In this document: piece after piece, positions 28,994 through 39,231 of the stretch
How the letters are laid out: each line of letters starts with the position of its first letter
Position numbering within the stretch: the stretch's first letter is position 1
Source of the DNA: Paramoeba atlantica
Taxonomy: Eukaryota > Discosea
DNA: 64,000 bases
Assembly: GCA_977017575.1 (NCBI GenBank)
Contig: CDRNVI010000007.1
Coordinates: 124,001-188,000, forward strand
Reading direction: 5' to 3'
Translations under genes and position numbers: made by a program
The notes under the pieces: model-generated
What the model was told of the DNA's origin: nothing
Database searches by the model: none
What the model saw: the letters and a program-made list of their open reading frames with translations, nothing else

Positions 28994-29739
28994 CAGCTAT
29001 AAGTCCCCCCCTTTATTTTTGGGTCGCGCGTCCGTTTGACCTAATTCCAGCGGCAAACGAGAGATCTCGATCTCTAGCCTATCTTTGCCGGTCTTCGTTT
29101 TTTGTAAGAACTTAATATACGCTTTTGGCACTCAAAATACTGGTCAAAAATGGCACTTTCCAATGTACAGTCAAATTTTCCCTTTTTTTTCTCATTGACA
29201 CTACCCGTTTTATACCCATGGTGAGGAACCACAGGTCGAGTTACCTCAACTCGGAGCGTACGACGCTCGCAATGGGCATTTCGTTTGTTATTGAACGAAA
29301 ATGCGGTGCTTCCACCACTTCCATCTCTAAAAAATATAAAGTTGATAAAACAAAATGGTACGAAAATGGGTAAAAATGTACAATGAGAAAAAAATGTGTT
29401 CAGAGTACTTAAAACATACACCTTCTTGTATGAACAAGGTGTTGGAGAGCGGGGGTTGGAATATCGGATATTAAGCTTGTCTTTGTGTAATCTTCTTTTC
29501 CTGCGGTGAGTGTATTTATGGGGTTTTACCCGGCAAATATATCAAAAAATGGAACATTTTTGTAAAAAAATCATTTGTTCGGCTCATTTTTTTCAAAAAA
29601 TAATTCGATCCTAATGAGTCGAGAAAAACCAGTTTAAACGTCGGGAAACGCACTTATGTAAAATTCTCTACACGTTCAAAAAAAAGATGATAAAAAACAG
29701 ACCTGTTTTTCAAAATTCGAGGGGGGGGACTTATAGCTG
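28994..29739. mobile_element. Inverted-repeat element with CAGCTATAAGTC ends and transposase-like HTH trace
   Basis: Inverted ends CAGCTATAAGTCCCCCCC (28994-29011, complement at 29722-29739) bound 746 bp. Just inside the left end, CCGTTTGACC also occurs in the C-run elements at 4900 and 50262, so they are probably related. On the + strand around 29239-29373, MGISFVIERKCGASTTSISK continues into a KKYKV helix and resembles the helix-turn-helix of pogo/Tc1-type transposases. No catalytic domain is visible, so this is a deleted copy. The target duplication is unclear because the TA lies inside a palindrome. Confidence 0.65.
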
Positions 29740-29842
29740 ATTGTTAGTGTATACGCGGCATACTCACTTTAATTGTATTACTTTTGCTTCTTACTTTAAT
29801 TGTATTACTTTTGCGAGATAATCAGTATTATCTAAAGGAATA

Positions 29843-30061
29843 ATGACATCTTCCAGCTTCTTCCAGCGTGCATTCAAAAGCATTCAACTTACAGCAAGTC
29901 ATCCCTACCGTGGTCAGCTGGTGACGCTCAGCTTTCTGACTCTTAGTGTCGTTACTATATGGGTACATCGAGACCAGCATGATAAATCATGGAAGCACCT
30001 TCAGCGAGAGGTTACTTCGACAAGAGGCAAGGATGCATCGGTATGGAAAAATGGCTTCTGA
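29843..30061 (+). CDS. Small hypothetical membrane protein
   Basis: A 72-residue protein with one hydrophobic segment (about 25-41, GQLVTLSFLTLSVVTIWV) and a basic, amphipathic N-terminus (SSSFFQRAFKSIQL) that could target mitochondria. The C-terminal part is charged. No family recognised, although size and layout resemble accessory subunits of respiratory complexes. It follows an ATAATCAG acceptor-like site by 17 bases and is on the common strand. Confidence 0.45.
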   Translation: MTSSSFFQRAFKSIQLTASHPYRGQLVTLSFLTLSVVTIWVHRDQHDKSWKHLQREVTSTRGKDASVWKNGF

Positions 30062-30682
30062 CGGAATTGAGCTCGTTGGCCCGAACTGCCAACTAAGTTT
30101 GATGGCGCATGGTATAAATCAGTTGAGGTTTTCCTATGAAGTTGGATATAAGTCGTAAATAATTTTTCAATACTTTACCTCGAGATGCCTCCATCTTACT
30201 GCATCCACGTGCCCCCCATCTTGGTGTACCAGTGAACTATGATTTCAACGCGGCTCTTAAAAACGTAGTAATTGTTCGTGCTCTTTCCCTGTCGTCAATG
30301 TAGAAGGCAGGGGGAGGCACAGATTGCAAAGGGGGTGTCAGAGGGTCTTTATTAATGGGGGTCACAGTGTACAGTGGTTCTCTAGTCAAGGGGGTTAAAC
30401 GGGAGTTCACAGCCCTACTAGTTTAATTTACTAACTAAAGTACGTTTCGCTAGAGAGAAATGATTTTTGCTGCGAATTCGAGCAAATTAAAATTGTCGAA
30501 AATTTTACTCAAGTGGTAATGAGCTTACATATTATTCTTCAACTTCGTAATTTCTTCGACTCGTAATAAGCCTATCTTCTTCTTATTTTATGGTAAAGTG
30601 ATATGTGCAGAGCCAAAAAGAATTAAATTCACTAAATGATTTACAATATATTGAAAATGTGAATTGCGAACCTATTCATTCA
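30062..30682. other. Spacer upstream of large ORF
   Basis: Nothing recognised in 30062-30590 apart from G-run-rich stretches around 30300-30400. TCTTCTTCTTATTTTATGG, followed by ATATGTGCAG ending at 30610, has the form of a 3' splice acceptor. The reading frame below is open from 30605, directly after a TGA at 30599-30601, but has no ATG until 30683. Confidence 0.5.
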
Positions 30683-33220
30683 ATGACCCTGAACGCGGAT
30701 CTACAAGAGGATTTGGCTAGCATTTCAACTGCAAACATTGAAATATTGGACGTGGGAATATCCGACAGTTCAGAAGAGACACCTGAACAAATAATCATAA
30801 AACGGAAAATGCAGCTTAAGCGAGTGGAGCAGCATCAAAAAAAGGTTATGGTTGAAAAACAGGCTGAAATCCTTAGCGTAGTGTCCGGGGTTCAAAACAT
30901 GCTTGAAAAAATAAAATCTATTCGAAAGATTATCGTGAAATTTGGAAATCAACTGGAACACGTTAAACTCCTTACCTCACTTCAGAAGCAGATAGCAAAG
31001 CAAGCTGGTAGGCTAAATAATACACGACGAGTTATTGAAGTAATGCGAAATATAACTCGCTTAATTGATGCTACAGAAAAAGTAGAACGCAACATTCGTG
31101 AAAGGAAGTTCGCAGATGCAATTTCACTCCTTGAAAACTTTGAAGTTTCGCCTAATATTATGCGCTTGACATTTCTTACTGAAATTGCACAAAAATGGCA
31201 TCATATAACATCCGATTCGTTTCTTGATTCGCAAGTTGAAACCTCGATAATACCAGAAGATCTGCTGTTCGATTCCGATTTTCAAGAGGAAAGTATTCAA
31301 TCATGGTTCTGGCTATTGAGCAGACGAACAGGTTTTCATAGCAAAACGATCGCCGATGATTACGGAAAAAAATTGCACGCTTCCCTGAAAGCTGTTCTCA
31401 GAGATATAGAAAATGTTTCGTCCGACAGATCTTTCAAAGATCATAATTTAAAATTTTCTACTGAGCACACCTTTACGGTATGCAGTTCTGCAATTGAAAA
31501 ATATTTCCTAATTTTGAAATACGTTTCAGAACTAGTTCAGTGGTACGAGCATTATGATCCTAGAACACCAAAGTTTTTATCGGAGAAGAAGAAAGAATAC
31601 GAAATGTGCATATGCTCGCTACGCAAGTGCATCCAGATAAGTAAAAAACTTTATGTTCAAGAAGTGGTCACTGCTCTTTTACAAACTTACAAGAGCTGTG
31701 AACAAACATCTATTGATCCCATCAATTTACTTTTCCTAGGCTCGGCCGTGTTGTCATGTGTTGAATACGCCAAAGAGATTTCAGGGGTTGCACGTTCCTT
31801 TGTACTTGAAACTGAAACCATGTTACATTCGACATTCTATGAGAGAATTCACGTTCTTCACCAAGTAAGTTTATGGAGGGCTTTAGCTAACGAAAATTTT
31901 CAAAATATTCCACCAAGCAGTGTATTGGTCATACTGCCCGAAGCACTGGAACATTGGAAACTTCAGCAATTCAAAAACGACCTTCATAGGCGTATTAAAT
32001 CCAATCCACGATCTACCATTTTTTCCCTTTTAAAGATATTGGGTATCGAAAAGGAGCGAAAGAGGCGAGAAACGAAGAAACTGATTTGGACGAAATATAT
32101 TCCTGCAAGCTCAAGTGAAACTCAAGAAAATTTTGTTGTAGGTTTAAGTTGCTTGAGTAGTGCATTCGCAATCGGTACAACTTTGGCGCACTATATGTGC
32201 GATTGTGTTGGAAATTGTCCCTTTATTGCGAAAGGAGTTCTTTTGGGGGGTATGGAATTACTGTGTAGCACATTTTATTTTATACTGCACACGTGCTACG
32301 TGCGTAAGAAATCGAGTTCATTTCTTTTTTCGCCAATAAAGCAACGGTCTGTGGAGGAAGATACAGAACTTTCAAGTAGAGCTCGTAAGATCATAGTTCA
32401 TGCAAAAAAAGCAGCAAATATTTCGCTACCCTCAAGCCACAGCTTTCCGATGCGTGTCTGTAGGCAGACTGACTCTGCATTACGTTCTGAAGAAACGCAG
32501 TATGGTGTTGCTTATCGATTGAATGCTTTTTGCTCCCTTGACAACTCATTTGAAACGTGTTTTCATGTTCAACAGAATTTGATTGTCTTTGATTTTCCAG
32601 AATCTATAGATGCACACAACCTTCTTAAGGAAATGAGGCATGCGAAACAGGAAGTTCTAAACCTAGTGCTAAAGCGTATATGCATTTTAATGCTGCCCAA
32701 AAAACTATTTCGGGAAGAAGGCGCTGAATGTTTATACTTTAGGCGTGCGAGAGTAAAGCTGCACGACATTTGGAAACGTTGCACGGAGACGGAACGCAAA
32801 TTCCCTAATAAAGAATCACATCAACTCTTTCTTCGTTGCACTTTTCTTCATTTTTTCACATGCGTTTTAGATGGAGTAGTCAAGCAGAGGGGTACCCAAG
32901 TTGAGACCAGGGTCGTAGAAAGCCTTCTTGATGACGAAGAAAAGCTCATATACACGGAATTCAACTACACGATTCCAAGCGGAATTATGTTTTTTGCGAA
33001 GAATTACTTGTCAGCTGTACGATTAGATGCCAGAGGCATTCTAGAATGGGTGGAACAATGGCATCATTTGTACACCAAATCTCAGCTGCTTGCCATCCTT
33101 GCCTGCTGTTGTAATAAAACCGATGCTTTACATACTGTTGAATGGCAGACAACAAACATGAAAAGGATATTAAGCGAAGGCGGGCATCAAGATATATCAG
33201 TTTTTGATGTTTTTCTCTAA
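30683..33220 (+). CDS. Large coiled-coil protein, possible VPS54/VPS50-type tether subunit
   Basis: 845 residues from the first ATG; the frame is open 78 bp further upstream below an acceptor-like AG, so an upstream exon is possible. Residues 30-180 are predicted coiled coil (KRKMQLKRVEQHQKKVMVEK), followed by a helical repeat pattern including KFADAISLLENFEV. This layout, with an N-terminal coil, a short DAISLLE motif and a long alpha-solenoid, is that of GARP/EARP and related tethering subunits such as VPS54 and VPS50, which capture endosome-derived vesicles. No diagnostic C-terminal domain was recognised, so the assignment is tentative. Confidence 0.35.
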   Translation: MTLNADLQEDLASISTANIEILDVGISDSSEETPEQIIIKRKMQLKRVEQHQKKVMVEKQAEILSVVSGVQNMLEKIKSIRKIIVKFGNQLEHVKLLTSLQKQIAKQAGRLNNTRRVIEVMRNITRLIDATEKVERNIRERKFADAISLLENFEVSPNIMRLTFLTEIAQKWHHITSDSFLDSQVETSIIPEDLLFDSDFQEESIQSWFWLLSRRTGFHSKTIADDYGKKLHASLKAVLRDIENVSSDRSFKDHNLKFSTEHTFTVCSSAIEKYFLILKYVSELVQWYEHYDPRTPKFLSEKKKEYEMCICSLRKCIQISKKLYVQEVVTALLQTYKSCEQTSIDPINLLFLGSAVLSCVEYAKEISGVARSFVLETETMLHSTFYERIHVLHQVSLWRALANENFQNIPPSSVLVILPEALEHWKLQQFKNDLHRRIKSNPRSTIFSLLKILGIEKERKRRETKKLIWTKYIPASSSETQENFVVGLSCLSSAFAIGTTLAHYMCDCVGNCPFIAKGVLLGGMELLCSTFYFILHTCYVRKKSSSFLFSPIKQRSVEEDTELSSRARKIIVHAKKAANISLPSSHSFPMRVCRQTDSALRSEETQYGVAYRLNAFCSLDNSFETCFHVQQNLIVFDFPESIDAHNLLKEMRHAKQEVLNLVLKRICILMLPKKLFREEGAECLYFRRARVKLHDIWKRCTETERKFPNKESHQLFLRCTFLHFFTCVLDGVVKQRGTQVETRVVESLLDDEEKLIYTEFNYTIPSGIMFFAKNYLSAVRLDARGILEWVEQWHHLYTKSQLLAILACCCNKTDALHTVEWQTTNMKRILSEGGHQDISVFDVFL

Positions 33221-33348
33221 TAAAGTGGTGTTTCGCGACATGTCCCCCCTACATACCACCGATATGATATCGGTATGAAGTTTAGCTTGTACTAGGATAT
33301 AAATGGTACATATCCTGTGTGAATTAAACTACTTGCATACAATATTCA

Positions 33349-34024
33349 TTATTCAATATCTGGACGTTTAAGACTAAAATAATCGTAGAACAACACGTTA
33401 CCATGGAATTTCCGTCTTTGATCATTAATATGTTTAGCATCGTTCTTTGTACTAGACAGGGAATTCTTTTTCTTATTCTGGCATACAGGACTACCACTTT
33501 TGTGCCCTACCTGACCTCCGCAAGTGAAACAAAACGTTTTGATTCTGCACGCGGCCGCAAAATGACCAACAAGTCCGCTGTTATAACATCGATTTTCGCG
33601 CAGGCGCTTTCGTTGGGGCAAACCCGACCCGAATGAATTATTCTTGAGTAGTGTTTTCTTTACTCAGTAAAGCAAGCCTCAGTAATACTGAGGCAGTGTG
33701 CGAATGTTCTTCTAAATATATTTTACCTGCAGCTGAGCGCAGACGAGCTGTTGCTGCCATTACTTTACTTCCTTGTTCAATCGCTGAGCGAAGTGCTAAC
33801 GCTGCCTCGTCTCCATCAAGCACCGTCTCGTTCGCGCTGATGGCAGTAAAGTCTACTTGGGCGCCACGATTTTTTGCCAGCTGTGTTAAAACAACAGCAG
33901 CCACCCTTTTCAATAGGTTCCACACCATGCGATGCACCCTTAGTTCCATATATTTTTGTGGGAGTGGTCCTGGTCCTTCAAGAGTGATCACTTGGAACAG
34001 CTCACCGTCTGCTTCTTCAATCAA
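33349..34024 (-). mobile_element. Gag-like retroelement fossil (CCHC zinc knuckles)
   Basis: Two adjacent - strand frames form a gag-like relic: an alpha-helical frame (34024-33638) and then two CCHC zinc knuckles (33621-33349). Such knuckles occur in nucleocapsid parts of LTR retroelements and in ORF1 proteins of some LINEs; I cannot tell which. No reverse transcriptase, integrase or terminal repeats were recognised nearby. The copy is partial and broken, so it looks old. Degenerate sequence up to about 35400, interrupted by the MITE at 34612-35071, may belong to the same element. Confidence 0.5.
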
Positions 34025-34373
34025 AATCTATTTTCTGTTGCATTGGACCCCCTGCAACTTAGTGTCTTTTTTGGGTCCATCCGGGTCCACTCGGGGCCAC
34101 AGTGGCCTACTAGGGGGCATGGTGGGCCACTGCTACTGATGCTTGTTGATCATTTTGTATGTCGTCATTTTGTTTGTCGTTTCACTAGTCGGAGGCTAAA
34201 TTCATGTTTTTTTAAGAAATCGAGCAATCCAACTTTCGCTTACGGCGGTAATGAAGCCATTCGAAGATTCAATGGGGTGTTCCTGAAGACAAAGGTTCGC
34301 TTCGTTGTACATAGACTCGAATGTTACTATCCTATGAGCGCTGCGTGCGCCTCGAATAAAAGCATCCACTACA

Positions 34374-34430
34374 GAGGGGAAAAAGTTATGTCAACAAAAG
34401 TCGAGGCAACAAAAGTTGTGTCAACAACTT
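34374..34430 (+). repeat. 15-bp tandem triplet, related to the MITE end at 34612
   Basis: AGAGGGG is followed by three 15-bp units: AAAAGTTATGTCAAC, AAAAGTCGAGGCAAC and AAAAGTTGTGTCAAC. The same arrangement (GAGGGGAC plus three similar units) opens the element at 34612. This is probably a solo end of the same family. Confidence 0.6.
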
Positions 34431-34611
34431 TAATGCTTAATGCGAAAACGTGGTGAGGAACAAAAGTATGTTAAAAAACAGAATGGTTCTTTACTTTTGG
34501 TAAAATGGGTGCATACTCGCTCTTTTCCCTTGGAGCGAAGGTCACTTGACCATCGAGAGTGCGGTTTCAGGGGTATTACATGACGCTCTAGCACTACTAT
34601 CTCACTGATGG

Positions 34612-35071
34612 AGGGGACAAAAGTTGTGGCAACATAAGTTGTGTCACCAAAAGTCGTGTTACACCCCAGCCAAAAAGTATTGTAATTTATTAGTATTGAC
34701 CACGAATTTTTGGTCGATACTAATAAATACAATACTTTTTGTCGATTTCCACGAGTTGCTACTGGCCTCCAAAAAGTTGGACATTATCATATCGGATCTG
34801 TGTAAACGTATAGTGAAGCATAAAAATAGGAGAGAAATCACTCAGCTTCTCTCGAGATGATCAAGTGGCCGCGTACTCAGAACTCATTATGCTAATTTCC
34901 TGAAAATTCGAAAAACAAAAAACTAAAGTTCAGGTCAAAACTCAAAAAAATGGTCGATACTAACAAATACAATACTTTTTCTGTCGGCCTTTTTTGTGAA
35001 CAATACTTTTTGGCGGGGGTGTAATCCCAAAAATTAACACGACTTTTGGTGAAACAACTTAATTTCCCCCC
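34612..35071. mobile_element. MITE with 15-bp subterminal repeats
   Basis: Inverted ends of about 65-70 bp (34612-34682 and 35002-35071) share CACCAAAAGTCGTGTTA and GCCAAAAAGTATT; the right arm has about 11 extra bases. The left end begins with three 15-bp units of the AAAAGTTGTGGCAAC type. Internally, GGTCGATACTAA-AAATACAATACTTTTT is repeated directly (34711 and 34951) and inverted (34677). There is no coding capacity. The family is unknown and target duplications could not be set with confidence. Confidence 0.7.
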
Positions 35072-35553
35072 TGTATACCTTTCAAATCTGAAAGCGGATG
35101 TTTTGTCCGCACCGAATGTCAATTCGGTGGTAAGATTTCATGAGACCTTCCGTCTTCGGCCTTTAATCGCGATACTCATCTCTACTGCGACGGTGGCTTA
35201 CGGCACCAACATTTGCTTTGTCGCTTTCAGAGCTTGGTTTGACGCTTTCTGCTTCAAGAACGCCGAATGTACTACTGCGTGATGCGATGCTCGGAGTTTC
35301 TGATGTAGCCTCCAAGGCAATCGAAACGGACGTTTCTTCTTATTCCCCAGCTTCTCCGAGGCGTGTGCTACCACTTCCCCTAACTCAATTTTGAAAATCA
35401 AATATATTTGTTTTTGCTAAAAATATCTTTATAATTTCACTGTTTTTGTTCACTTTTTTTCCATAATCGAGGGTAGAACGGTAGTTATACAACCACCACA
35501 ATAAGGTTTCATTATGAAGCTTTCATACCGCAATACACCATTGCCCCCTTCTT
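35072..35553. other. Spacer, possible retroelement debris
   Basis: Open - strand stretches (35401-35198) have no recognised motif and may be worn parts of the fossil to the left. A purine/T-rich leader precedes the next gene. Nothing else seen. Confidence 0.4.
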
Positions 35554-35919
35554 ATGGGGTTTCAAGGAATATTCTCCTATGGAAATTCATATTTTTTTTT
35601 CGTGCTATCTACACTTTGCACTATGAGTAGGTGCGTGCTTCCACTTCTACACGTATGCCAGAACTATTGCTCAACACGAAATGCGTACTGCAACTGTCGC
35701 AGGGCTTTTACAACTAAGAATAATGGGACTCGATCTCTTTATGCTCCAAACTACACGCCGTTAGCAAATCTTGACACGCCAAATAGCAATGATATAATTA
35801 GCAAATTGGCAAAATCTTTCGTGAAGTTGAGCTTAGTTGAACTCGCTGAATTTCATAGAGCAGTAGACAATCCGCGGTTATTGGAACACCTGAAGTCTTC
35901 TTCGCAGAAAAATACATAA
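35554..35919 (+). CDS. Small, probably mitochondrial protein, L7/L12 N-domain-like
   Basis: Frame of 121 residues from ATG 35554, or 98 from the in-frame ATG at 35623, which opens a presequence-like stretch (MSRCVLPLLHVCQNYCSTRN then CRRAFTT). After a short linker, IISKLAKSFVKLSLVELAEF resembles the N-terminal dimerisation helix pair of ribosomal protein bL12. The C-terminal factor-binding domain of bL12 is absent, so this is either a truncated or a different protein. The second ATG looks the better start. Confidence 0.45.
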   Translation: MGFQGIFSYGNSYFFFVLSTLCTMSRCVLPLLHVCQNYCSTRNAYCNCRRAFTTKNNGTRSLYAPNYTPLANLDTPNSNDIISKLAKSFVKLSLVELAEFHRAVDNPRLLEHLKSSSQKNT

Positions 35920-36181
35920 TACACTTCTGATAATACAACTGTACATACTTCTGTATAAGCCCCCCGTATACATGTACATGTATGTACCGGTATGGTGTGT
36001 ACCTGTGTGTTGGCCAGTGCCGTAGTTTGTTTATAGATTTCGAAGTGTAGTATGAGAACCACGCAATAACTGTGTTTTTGGGCGTGAAGATTTACCGCGG
36101 CCGTGTGAACACGAAGTTGATTTATCTCAAAGCACTATAGAAATATTTTTCCACCCATTTTTTTTCCTTATTTTTAATAAG

Positions 36182-36757
36182 ATGTTGCGTCGAGAATCCT
36201 TGTGTCTTGGACAGTATCCTCTATACAGCCAAAAGGCTTTGCCGCTTACATCACGACGCAAGTGGTGGGGAAATTGGGGTTACAAACGTTTTATGCATCG
36301 GCCTACCATGACACAGGCTGTTGGACCTCATGTAAATATCATGAACGTAGACCGTGAATGGATGCATTACGCAATGGAGACAGGCGTACGCCAATGGGTG
36401 ATGTATCGCAGAGTCTCATGGGGGGCTTCTCATGACCGTGCCAAGGCGGATACAATATTTTATCGCTCGCGTCGCGCAAAGTTGCTTAATAGAAATTTCA
36501 ATGCATACATGCATTTTCGTATTCGCAAACTTCTTGAAGAGCAGGCTAAGCTCTCTAACAAATACGGTCAGGCTGCCGTAAATCAGGCATTAGGCTCAGA
36601 ACTTTCTGATCTAAAACAGAGCACTGAGAAAAAGAAATGGGAGAACATTCGCTTTCGGATCCAAAAGCTTCCACCCTCACGACCGGTGACGAAACATATC
36701 ATTACAATGAAACAAATTCACAATGACCGTTTTAACAAAATATTCCGACAATATTAA
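36182..36757 (+). CDS. Hypothetical basic protein, probably mitochondrial
   Basis: A 191-residue, very basic protein. The N-terminus MLRRESLCLGQYPLYSQKAL can act as a mitochondrial presequence. The rest has aromatic-rich (RRKWWGNWGYKRF, REWMHYAMETGVRQWVMYRR) and Arg/Lys-rich helices (FRIRKLLEEQAKLSNKYG), the style of mitochondrial ribosomal or respiratory assembly proteins, but no family is recognised. TTATTTTTAATAAG abuts the ATG directly. Confidence 0.6.
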   Translation: MLRRESLCLGQYPLYSQKALPLTSRRKWWGNWGYKRFMHRPTMTQAVGPHVNIMNVDREWMHYAMETGVRQWVMYRRVSWGASHDRAKADTIFYRSRRAKLLNRNFNAYMHFRIRKLLEEQAKLSNKYGQAAVNQALGSELSDLKQSTEKKKWENIRFRIQKLPPSRPVTKHIITMKQIHNDRFNKIFRQY

Positions 36758-37411
36758 TGGCAAGAAGCACTTACTGTGTGTACACGTATCGTGAGACAGG
36801 ATTTATCAGTAACGGCAAGGAAAGTACTAATGCGCTTCGTTTGTGACTCCACCCTCAGCCAGACCTGGTCAATATGAAGCCTCATTCACCTCTATTGGCT
36901 CATACGAGCTGTGAAATCTTGTTGCTACCTGCCTCCCTCATCCTGTTCGTAATCATTCGAATCGGCGCGCTGAGGAACGATGGGGTAATACGACATAATG
37001 CGACGTTGCTGAGCATTATGCCGGATTTGGATCGCGCTCTCGACGCGTACGGCCAAAAGCAGGTTATGTGAAATGCTTTTTGCAGCCTCACATACTGCTT
37101 GATAGTCTAGGTCTTTTTTCTGCTATCTTTACGTTGTAGTGTTGACGGAAGTACCAACAGAAAAGTGAATTGTATCCTCAAAATTAGCAACACGAATTCC
37201 TTTTTTGCTCGCAATCAGGTTCTTACTGATTGGTCTTTCTCCCCATTGACTACTCAGTAATCTCTCGCATTTAAAGAAGTTGTAAACTTATAAAAGTTAA
37301 GTACATGTATTGTCGATACTTACTACTCTACTTAAAATGCAATACATACATAGTGTAGCATGTTTCATCAAAAAAGAAACGTTACATTCTACAGCGTATG
37401 AGCGTCTCGCT
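36758..37411. other. Spacer with a GC-richer block
   Basis: A block at about 36870-37080 is richer in GC than its surroundings and open on both strands (65 codons from ATG 36874 on +, 63 on -). The + frame has a hydrophobic stretch (CEILLLPASLILFVIIRIGA). I recognise neither a protein nor a structured RNA. From 37310 the frame of the next gene is already open, with an in-frame ATG at 37337. Confidence 0.4.
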
Positions 37412-38770
37412 ATGAACGAAACAATTGAAAAAGCTCTCTTGGTTAGATTAGCACATGAACTGAAATGTCCTGTATGCACGAATGTGTTTTTAGATGCTCC
37501 ATATTGTTTTCTTTGCGGACATTCGTTTTGCAAGACGTGCGCCGATCGCTGCATAGATATCTCAGGGGAATGTCCGCTTTGTCGAATTAAAGTCACGCGG
37601 CGTTCCGTATGTGCAGTACCCTTGCTGGGAAATATTGCGAAAAGTATTCGTCACGAGGCAACGACCCACCTATGGACAGAACTTGCCACTCAATTTAACT
37701 TTTCACCAAACCCACGTGTTAGTGAGCAAGTATCTAAAAAGGAATCCATTTCCCGTTTTTCGTCGAACCTTTCTCTTCCTCCCACGGACCAGTTAAGTGC
37801 GCCGTCCTATCACTGTGAATGTGCACAGCGATCCTTATTTCAGATATACCCTAACAACGGTCTTCCAGACGACCCTTCAATGTTTTCTACAAGTTCTCAC
37901 ACGGGAAATATTTTGCTCATGTCTCAACAGGTAATGGGTTTAAAGGCGCGACAAGCATTTGAGCTGAAAGTTTCTTCAGAGGAAGATCAATCAGACGACG
38001 ATAAAAGGGATACAGACTTGCAAGGAACGAGTTTGTTAAGGAGCTCTTCCCCTTCCTTATTGACTCGTTCCCAAAAGGATAATGTCTTTCCATTAAATAA
38101 GGAAAATGAAGTGCAGGTTGATACAACTCGCGTAGACGAGCACAACATGGTTGAACGGGTAGAAACTTCGTCGGAGAATCACGCTAGGAACACTGTCCCC
38201 ACTTGCGCGCTCTGCCAAATTCGGTTTGAAAACCATGAGGAGTTCAATGCATTCTTTGAGAGACTTCAAGTGTTAGGTTGCTTGAAGCACGCTGTGTTGA
38301 ACTCTTCTTCTAAATCAACCCAAATAAGCATAGAATCGATATTCAGTAAGGTGGAAGGCCCATTTCACATAAAATTGAAGTCATCAATGGCAAAGAACGA
38401 ATTCCTCGCGGCTAGCACTCCGCCCAAAAAATATCACTCCGATTCTCACGTTACCATATTTAAACATAAGCTAGCTTGGAATACAAAAAGTGGATACGTA
38501 GATCTGTACGCACATCATTTTTGCCTTTTATGGTCGTCTCAAGTAGGTGTACGGAATGGGAATCTCACCAAATGTGAAAGAGCGCTTTCAAAGGGTTGTG
38601 TTACGAAATGTAAAGTGTGTGGTGAGTTTGGCGCTACTGCACGCTGCACGGTGAAAGGCTGTACAAAATATTTCCACGCAACATGCGCTCACTTCAGCAC
38701 CCAAGCAACATGTCTAACCGGTGAAAACAAATACGAATTAAAGTGTCTGTTACACGGAGAAAAATGCTAA
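37412..38770 (+). CDS. RING plus extended-PHD protein, BRCA1/BARD1-like, without BRCT
   Basis: 452 residues from ATG 37412; an in-frame ATG at 37337 would add 25. An N-terminal RING (C19PVC, CGHSFCKTC, CPLC) is preceded by the helix ETIEKALLVRLAHELK, as in BRCA1/BARD1, whose paired RINGs form a ubiquitin ligase. After about 200 low-complexity residues, an extended PHD domain ends the protein: CALCQ, HHFCLLWSSQV, then KCKVCGEFGATARCTVKGC, KYFHATCAH and CLLHG. This RING...ePHD order is that of plant BRCA1/BARD1, where BRCT repeats follow; here the frame stops right after the ePHD. A homologous-recombination or chromatin ubiquitin ligase is likely. Loss of BRCT would remove phosphoprotein binding. 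Confidence 0.75.
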   Translation: MNETIEKALLVRLAHELKCPVCTNVFLDAPYCFLCGHSFCKTCADRCIDISGECPLCRIKVTRRSVCAVPLLGNIAKSIRHEATTHLWTELATQFNFSPNPRVSEQVSKKESISRFSSNLSLPPTDQLSAPSYHCECAQRSLFQIYPNNGLPDDPSMFSTSSHTGNILLMSQQVMGLKARQAFELKVSSEEDQSDDDKRDTDLQGTSLLRSSSPSLLTRSQKDNVFPLNKENEVQVDTTRVDEHNMVERVETSSENHARNTVPTCALCQIRFENHEEFNAFFERLQVLGCLKHAVLNSSSKSTQISIESIFSKVEGPFHIKLKSSMAKNEFLAASTPPKKYHSDSHVTIFKHKLAWNTKSGYVDLYAHHFCLLWSSQVGVRNGNLTKCERALSKGCVTKCKVCGEFGATARCTVKGCTKYFHATCAHFSTQATCLTGENKYELKCLLHGEKC

Positions 38771-39231
38771 GAACACTATCTTTACTTGTAGAGAAACAAA
38801 GAATTGCTAGCATATCGTTCTGCGCACAGGTCCTACTCATTTCTGAAAGGAAATGTAGGCAGAAAACAGTAAATCTAGTATGTAATAGTTCAACTACACT
38901 TGGTCTGATAATAGAGTTTAACTACAACCGCTATGTATCACTGTTTAACTACAATGGGTACACAATGGATGTACACTGCTGGCGAACGATAGGTTGAGCT
39001 AAATAGGTTGAAGAGTTCACATTCGCTAACGAGTTAGGTCATCTTGCCTACTCTTGCTTGCTTGAGTATTTTTTAAATTTTGTCAGCATTTAGCGTGGCC
39101 CCTGACAAAAGAAACAAAGGGGCATATTTTCGTGCACCCGCCCTGGATTTGTAGTCTTCAAAATAAAACATAATGATGATGCTATTGAATAGTACAATAT
39201 ACATTCGATGATTCGACCGTTAAAAAATGTT
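38771..39231. other. Spacer, nothing recognised
   Basis: AT-rich, with short repeated GTTTAACTACAA units near 38920-38950 and the left target duplication of the Merlin element at 39224-39231. Confidence 0.55.
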
